A stretch of DNA of 8,367 bases from CAYSIX01 sp964431205 (lineage in GTDB: Bacteria; Planctomycetota; Phycisphaerae; Phycisphaerales; Phycisphaeraceae). The stretch is from contig CAYSIX010000186.1 of assembly GCA_964431205.1 (NCBI GenBank), forward strand, positions 1-8,367, read 5' to 3'. The position numbers and the translations under genes are program-made. The notes under the pieces were generated by a model. The model was not told where the DNA came from. It saw nothing but the letters and a program-made list of their open reading frames with translations, and ran no database searches. How positions within the stretch are numbered: position 1 is the stretch's first letter; each line of letters opens with the position of its first letter. This document shows positions 6,393 through 8,367 of this stretch, piece after piece.

Positions 6393-6401
6393 AATATACC
6401 A
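6393..6401 (-). promoter_or_regulatory. Extended -10 element adjoining the prepilin-like start
   Basis: On the minus strand TGGTATATT (6401-6393) is followed by six bases and then the ATG at 6386. Starting six to seven bases after a -10 would place the first base of the mRNA at or next to the A of the ATG. There is no strong ribosome binding site (only TAGG). The element is a TG-extended -10 with five of six consensus bases and no recognisable -35. Confidence 0.45.
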
Positions 6402-6468
6402 CACGGGCGGCGGCCCGCCGCGCCTTTTCTGCATCTTCTTCTGCAACTCCCGGGCCGCCACGCGCCCC

Positions 6469-6999
6469 TCACGCCGCCTTCTTCGCCGCCTCGAGCGCCT
6501 CGTCGTAGTCCGGTTCGTCGGCGATCTCGGGCACGAGCTGGACGTACCGCACCACGTCGTCACGGTCGATCACGAAGATCGCCCGGGTCAGGAACCCGAT
6601 CTCCTTGATCCGCACGCCGTACGCCGGCCCGAAGCTGTGCTCCTTGTAGTCCGAGAGGCACTCGATGTTCTTGATCCCCGCGGCACCGCACCACCGCTTG
6701 ATCGCCGGCGGCAGGTCCATGCTCACCGTCAGCACCACCACGTCATCGCCCAGCTTCGTCGCCTCCTCGTTGAACCGTCGGGCCTCGCTGTCGCACGTCG
6801 GCGTGTCCAGCGACGGCACCACCGCCAGCACCTTCACCTTGCCGGCGTAGTCGGCCAGCGTCTTCGTCGCCATGTCATCGGCCTTGACGAGCTGAAAGTC
6901 CGGCGCCTTGTCCCCCACCGCCGGCAGGTCACCGATCAGCGTGATCGGCTTGCCCTTCAACGTCACCTCACCCGTCCGCTCGCTGAGCACCTGCGTCAT
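6469..6999 (-). CDS. tpx: Thiol peroxidase Tpx (atypical 2-Cys peroxiredoxin)
   Basis: Protein of 176 residues, close to the usual 165-170. It reduces hydrogen peroxide and organic peroxides using thioredoxin as donor. The peroxidatic cysteine is C69 in VPSLDTPTCD, the Tpx form of the PxxxTxxC motif. The resolving cysteine is C104 in KRWCGAAGI, matching the second conserved Tpx cysteine. GFLTRAIFVID and the N-terminal GNxVTLKG-like strand (here TLKGKPITLIGDLPAVGD) complete the family pattern. A further cysteine, C114 in NIECLSDYK, is not one of the two standard redox residues. The start at 6999 is chosen because AAAGGAAG lies five bases upstream; the frame is open to 7125, but those 42 residues are Arg-rich and unlike the family. 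It lies 142 bases downstream of the alpha/beta hydrolase with a promoter candidate between, so it is probably transcribed on its own. Confidence 0.95.
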   Translation of the reverse strand: MTQVLSERTGEVTLKGKPITLIGDLPAVGDKAPDFQLVKADDMATKTLADYAGKVKVLAVVPSLDTPTCDSEARRFNEEATKLGDDVVVLTVSMDLPPAIKRWCGAAGIKNIECLSDYKEHSFGPAYGVRIKEIGFLTRAIFVIDRDDVVRYVQLVPEIADEPDYDEALEAAKKAA

Positions 7000-7004
7000 C
7001 GCCG

Positions 7005-7012
7005 CTTCCTTT
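7005..7012 (-). promoter_or_regulatory. Ribosome binding site of tpx
   Basis: AAAGGAAG on the minus strand ends five bases before the ATG at 6999, fixing that start over upstream in-frame ATG and GTG codons. Confidence 0.6.
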
Positions 7013-7093
7013 CGTCTTCTGCTCGTGCCACTGGTCGCGCAGCGCTGTACGCTGCAACCGATTGCCCGGCGTCCCTCACGCCGTGCGCCCGGC

Positions 7094-7121
7094 ATTGTAC
7101 GGGCGTTGATCGACCAAACAA
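7094..7121 (-). promoter_or_regulatory. Candidate tpx promoter
   Basis: On the minus strand TTGTTT (7121-7116) and TACAAT (7099-7094) are separated by 16 bases. The -10 matches five of six consensus positions; the -35 only the TTG. Transcription would begin near 7087, leaving a leader of about 87 bases. The surroundings are AT-richer than the neighbouring coding DNA. Confidence 0.4.
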
Positions 7122-7141
7122 CCACGACACGCCGCGCATCC

Positions 7142-8032
7142 TCACCGCGCGCCTCCCCCCGGCAGCACGCCGACCTCGTCCAGAAATCGGCCGACCACCG
7201 GCCAGTACTCGCGCGGCGGCGGCAGCTCGTTGTGCCCCACGTCGAACCATACCAGCCGACCGTCCCCCGTCACCTCCTGCAACCGCTCGGCGTGGCGTGG
7301 CGGGACGATCCGATCACGCCGGCCGTGCAGAATCAACACCGGCGCGTCCAGCGAGGCCAGCGCCGCCCGCGCGTCCAGCCGATCACGAACCAGCACGCCC
7401 GGGATCCACAGCGACCGCGCCGCGTCCGGCACGCTGGTGAACGTGGACTGCAGGATCATCGCCGCCGGCGCCCGCTGCCGCGACAGGCACGCCAGCACCG
7501 CCCCGCCCAGCGATCGGCCGTGGAACACGATCCGCTCGGCATCGACCAGCGGGTGCCCGGCCGCCCGGTCGTGGAACGCCAGGAAGTCCGCGAGAATCGC
7601 CGCCTCGGACGGATCGCCCGCCGACCGGCCGTACCCGCGATACTCCGGCAGCAGCAGACTCAGGCCCAGCTCCCGGTACGGCCGGAGCATGTCGGGCCAG
7701 AAGTCGATCAGCTCCCCGTTGCCATGGGCAAAGACGACCAGCGGCGCGGGACGCTCGGCCGTCGCGTCCGGCGCGGGCAGGAACCAGGCCTCGACGGGCC
7801 CGGCCTCGGTGTCGAGCCGCCAGACCTCCGCCTCCTCGGGCGGCGCCTGCTGGGCCGCCACCGGGATCAGGTGCCGGGGAAACAGCACGCGTCGCTGCAG
7901 GGCGTAGATCAGGCCGGCCACGACCAGCAAGGGTAGCAGCAGGCCGAGGATCGCGCGTCGCCAGCGTCGCCGGGCCGCGGCGCGGCCGGAGGCCTCGGAG
8001 CGATCGGCGGGCGTGTCACTGGCCTCAAGCAT
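7142..8032 (-). CDS. Membrane-anchored alpha/beta hydrolase
   Basis: Protein of 296 residues. A basic stretch (AAARRRWRR) precedes one membrane helix at about 27-45, so the enzyme is probably tethered with its catalytic domain outside the cytoplasm. The alpha/beta-hydrolase landmarks are in order: oxyanion segment FAHGNGE (H103-G), PEYRGYGRSAG, nucleophile elbow G-R-S174-L-G, acid D240 in LHGRRDRIVP, and H267 in DVGHNEL. The layout resembles the BEM46/ABHD13-like group of serine hydrolases, whose substrates are mostly unknown; lipid or ester hydrolysis is the general expectation. The start at 8032 has TAGGAT about seven bases upstream. The final GGGAR tail is low-complexity. It is the first of three minus-strand genes, but its spacing from tpx suggests separate transcription. 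Confidence 0.87.
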   Translation of the reverse strand: MLEASDTPADRSEASGRAAARRRWRRAILGLLLPLLVVAGLIYALQRRVLFPRHLIPVAAQQAPPEEAEVWRLDTEAGPVEAWFLPAPDATAERPAPLVVFAHGNGELIDFWPDMLRPYRELGLSLLLPEYRGYGRSAGDPSEAAILADFLAFHDRAAGHPLVDAERIVFHGRSLGGAVLACLSRQRAPAAMILQSTFTSVPDAARSLWIPGVLVRDRLDARAALASLDAPVLILHGRRDRIVPPRHAERLQEVTGDGRLVWFDVGHNELPPPREYWPVVGRFLDEVGVLPGGGAR

Positions 8033-8178
8033 CGCGTGATCCTATGCCGGCAGCGCCAGCCGCCCACGCCCCTCGGTTCGGACCGGATCACGGGATCGGC
8101 CGGATCCACCGGATGCCGTCGGGTGATTGGGCGATCGCACGGCGTCGTTTCCGTGCTTCCCGCTTTCTGCCTCCTCCC

Positions 8179-8228
8179 CTCCTGACTCCTGACTCCTCCC
8201 CTCCTACCTTCCACCTCCTACCTCCTAC
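8179..8228. repeat. Period-7 pyrimidine repeat (CTCCTAC/CTCCTGA)
   Basis: Heptamers start at 8179 (CTCCTGA), 8186 (CTCCTGA), 8193 (CTCCTCC), then after a one-base slip at 8201 (CTCCTAC), 8208 (CTTCCAC), 8215 (CTCCTAC) and 8222 (CTCCTAC). One strand is almost purely pyrimidine over about 8156-8260. This resembles the short tandem heptamers described in some cyanobacterial genomes and is prone to length change by slippage. Confidence 0.8.
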
Positions 8229-8265
8229 CCCGTGTCACCCCCCCCGCACCCCCCCATCAAACGAG

Positions 8266-8285
8266 AAATCATAAATCAAAAATCA
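8266..8285. repeat. Period-7 AAATCA repeat
   Basis: AAATCA occurs at 8266, 8273 and 8280, an exact 7-base period, with one differing base between units. It forms an abrupt AT-rich island between C-runs and keeps the same period as the pyrimidine array upstream, though its sequence is unrelated. Confidence 0.75.
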
Positions 8286-8301
8286 ACAATGTTTTACAGT
8301 G

Positions 8302-8343
8302 TGTCACCCCCCTGTCACCCCCTGTCAGGGTGACGTCACCCCC
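8302..8343. repeat. Phased GTCACCCC units
   Basis: Units begin at 8302 (TGTCACCCCCC), 8313 (TGTCACCCCC), 8323 (TGTCAGGGTGA) and 8334 (CGTCACCCCC), with steps of 11, 10 and 11 bases, one helical turn each. Another TGTCACCC lies at 8233-8240. The third unit diverges in a way that creates the palindrome at 8328-8341. Confidence 0.7.
8328..8341. repeat. Perfect 14-base palindrome GGGTGACGTCACCC
   Basis: GGGTGAC is followed directly by its reverse complement GTCACCC. It sits within the phased GTCACCCC units, whose inverted copy forms its left half. It could be a dimer binding site, a hairpin or a product of repeat inversion. The window ends 26 bases later, so its gene context on that side is unknown. 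Confidence 0.7.
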
Positions 8344-8367
8344 TGGGGAAAGTCCTGAAACCGCCAA

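Larger units (their letters stand above)
8033..8367. other. Non-coding right edge, 335 bases
   Basis: No gene is supported here. The part next to the alpha/beta hydrolase start (8033-8155) is ordinary GC-rich sequence with several CCGGAT copies and a short inverted repeat GGATC-N5-GATCC (8093-8107); the hydrolase promoter should lie here but no clear -35/-10 pair was seen. From about 8156 to the end the sequence becomes simple and repetitive, as listed separately. Confidence 0.7.

Noticed and set aside
6407..6421. GC hairpin GCGGCG-GCC-CGCCGC followed on the plus strand by TTTT, terminator-like
   Set aside because: The T-run is on the plus strand, where no gene ends; on the minus strand, after tpx, no T-run follows directly. 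It might still slow transcription out of tpx.
6637..7936. Plus-strand open frames across tpx and the alpha/beta hydrolase
   Set aside because: They are Arg/Pro/Gln-rich shadows without motifs, while both minus-strand genes carry complete catalytic residues.
8179..8285. Possible CRISPR array because of repeated units
   Set aside because: Units are six to seven bases with no spacers of regular length and no cas genes nearby.
8331..8338. TGACGTCA, identical to a eukaryotic cAMP-response element
   Set aside because: The window is bacterial; the match is a by-product of the longer GTCACCC palindrome.

Overview
This GC-rich window looks like part of a planctomycete chromosome, probably a Phycisphaerae-like lineage. 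That placement is inferred from the gene types: a secreted protein with dockerin-like calcium repeats plus a PEP-CTERM tail, a prepilin-like protein with a late His...Asp-Gly motif, a LuxR-type regulator of a kind common in that phylum, and a probable sulfatase tail at the left edge. No rRNA, tRNA, CRISPR array, insertion sequence or phage gene was seen.

Left part (1-2366, + strand): the last 51 codons of a probable sulfatase, then an exported serine hydrolase of the beta-lactamase/CubicO family with a long N-terminal extension. A 330-base gap follows, between convergent genes, with four evenly spaced ACTGGT copies. The minus-strand frame opposite this whole block has no stop codon for about 2.3 kb.

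Centre (2367-5536): a LuxR-family regulator (minus) and a PEP-CTERM surface protein (plus) are divergent, sharing a control region with a 16-base inverted repeat, an extended -10 candidate and a leader hairpin. Next comes a metal-dependent amidohydrolase (plus).

Right part (5634-8032, all minus): in transcription order, a membrane-anchored alpha/beta hydrolase, thiol peroxidase Tpx, and a prepilin-like protein whose -10 element sits so close to its ATG that the mRNA may be leaderless. The last 335 bases hold no gene but a dense cluster of simple repeats: two arrays with a 7-base period, C-runs, phased GTCACCCC units and a perfect 14-base palindrome.

The genes do not form one obvious operon or pathway. 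Several act at the envelope or outside the cell (serine hydrolase, PEP-CTERM protein, prepilin-like protein, anchored hydrolase). The best-supported functional pairing is the regulator and the divergent PEP-CTERM gene. I did not find a convincing new multi-gene system. The most unusual signals are the long stop-free antisense frame, the phased short repeats and the repeat cluster at the right edge.
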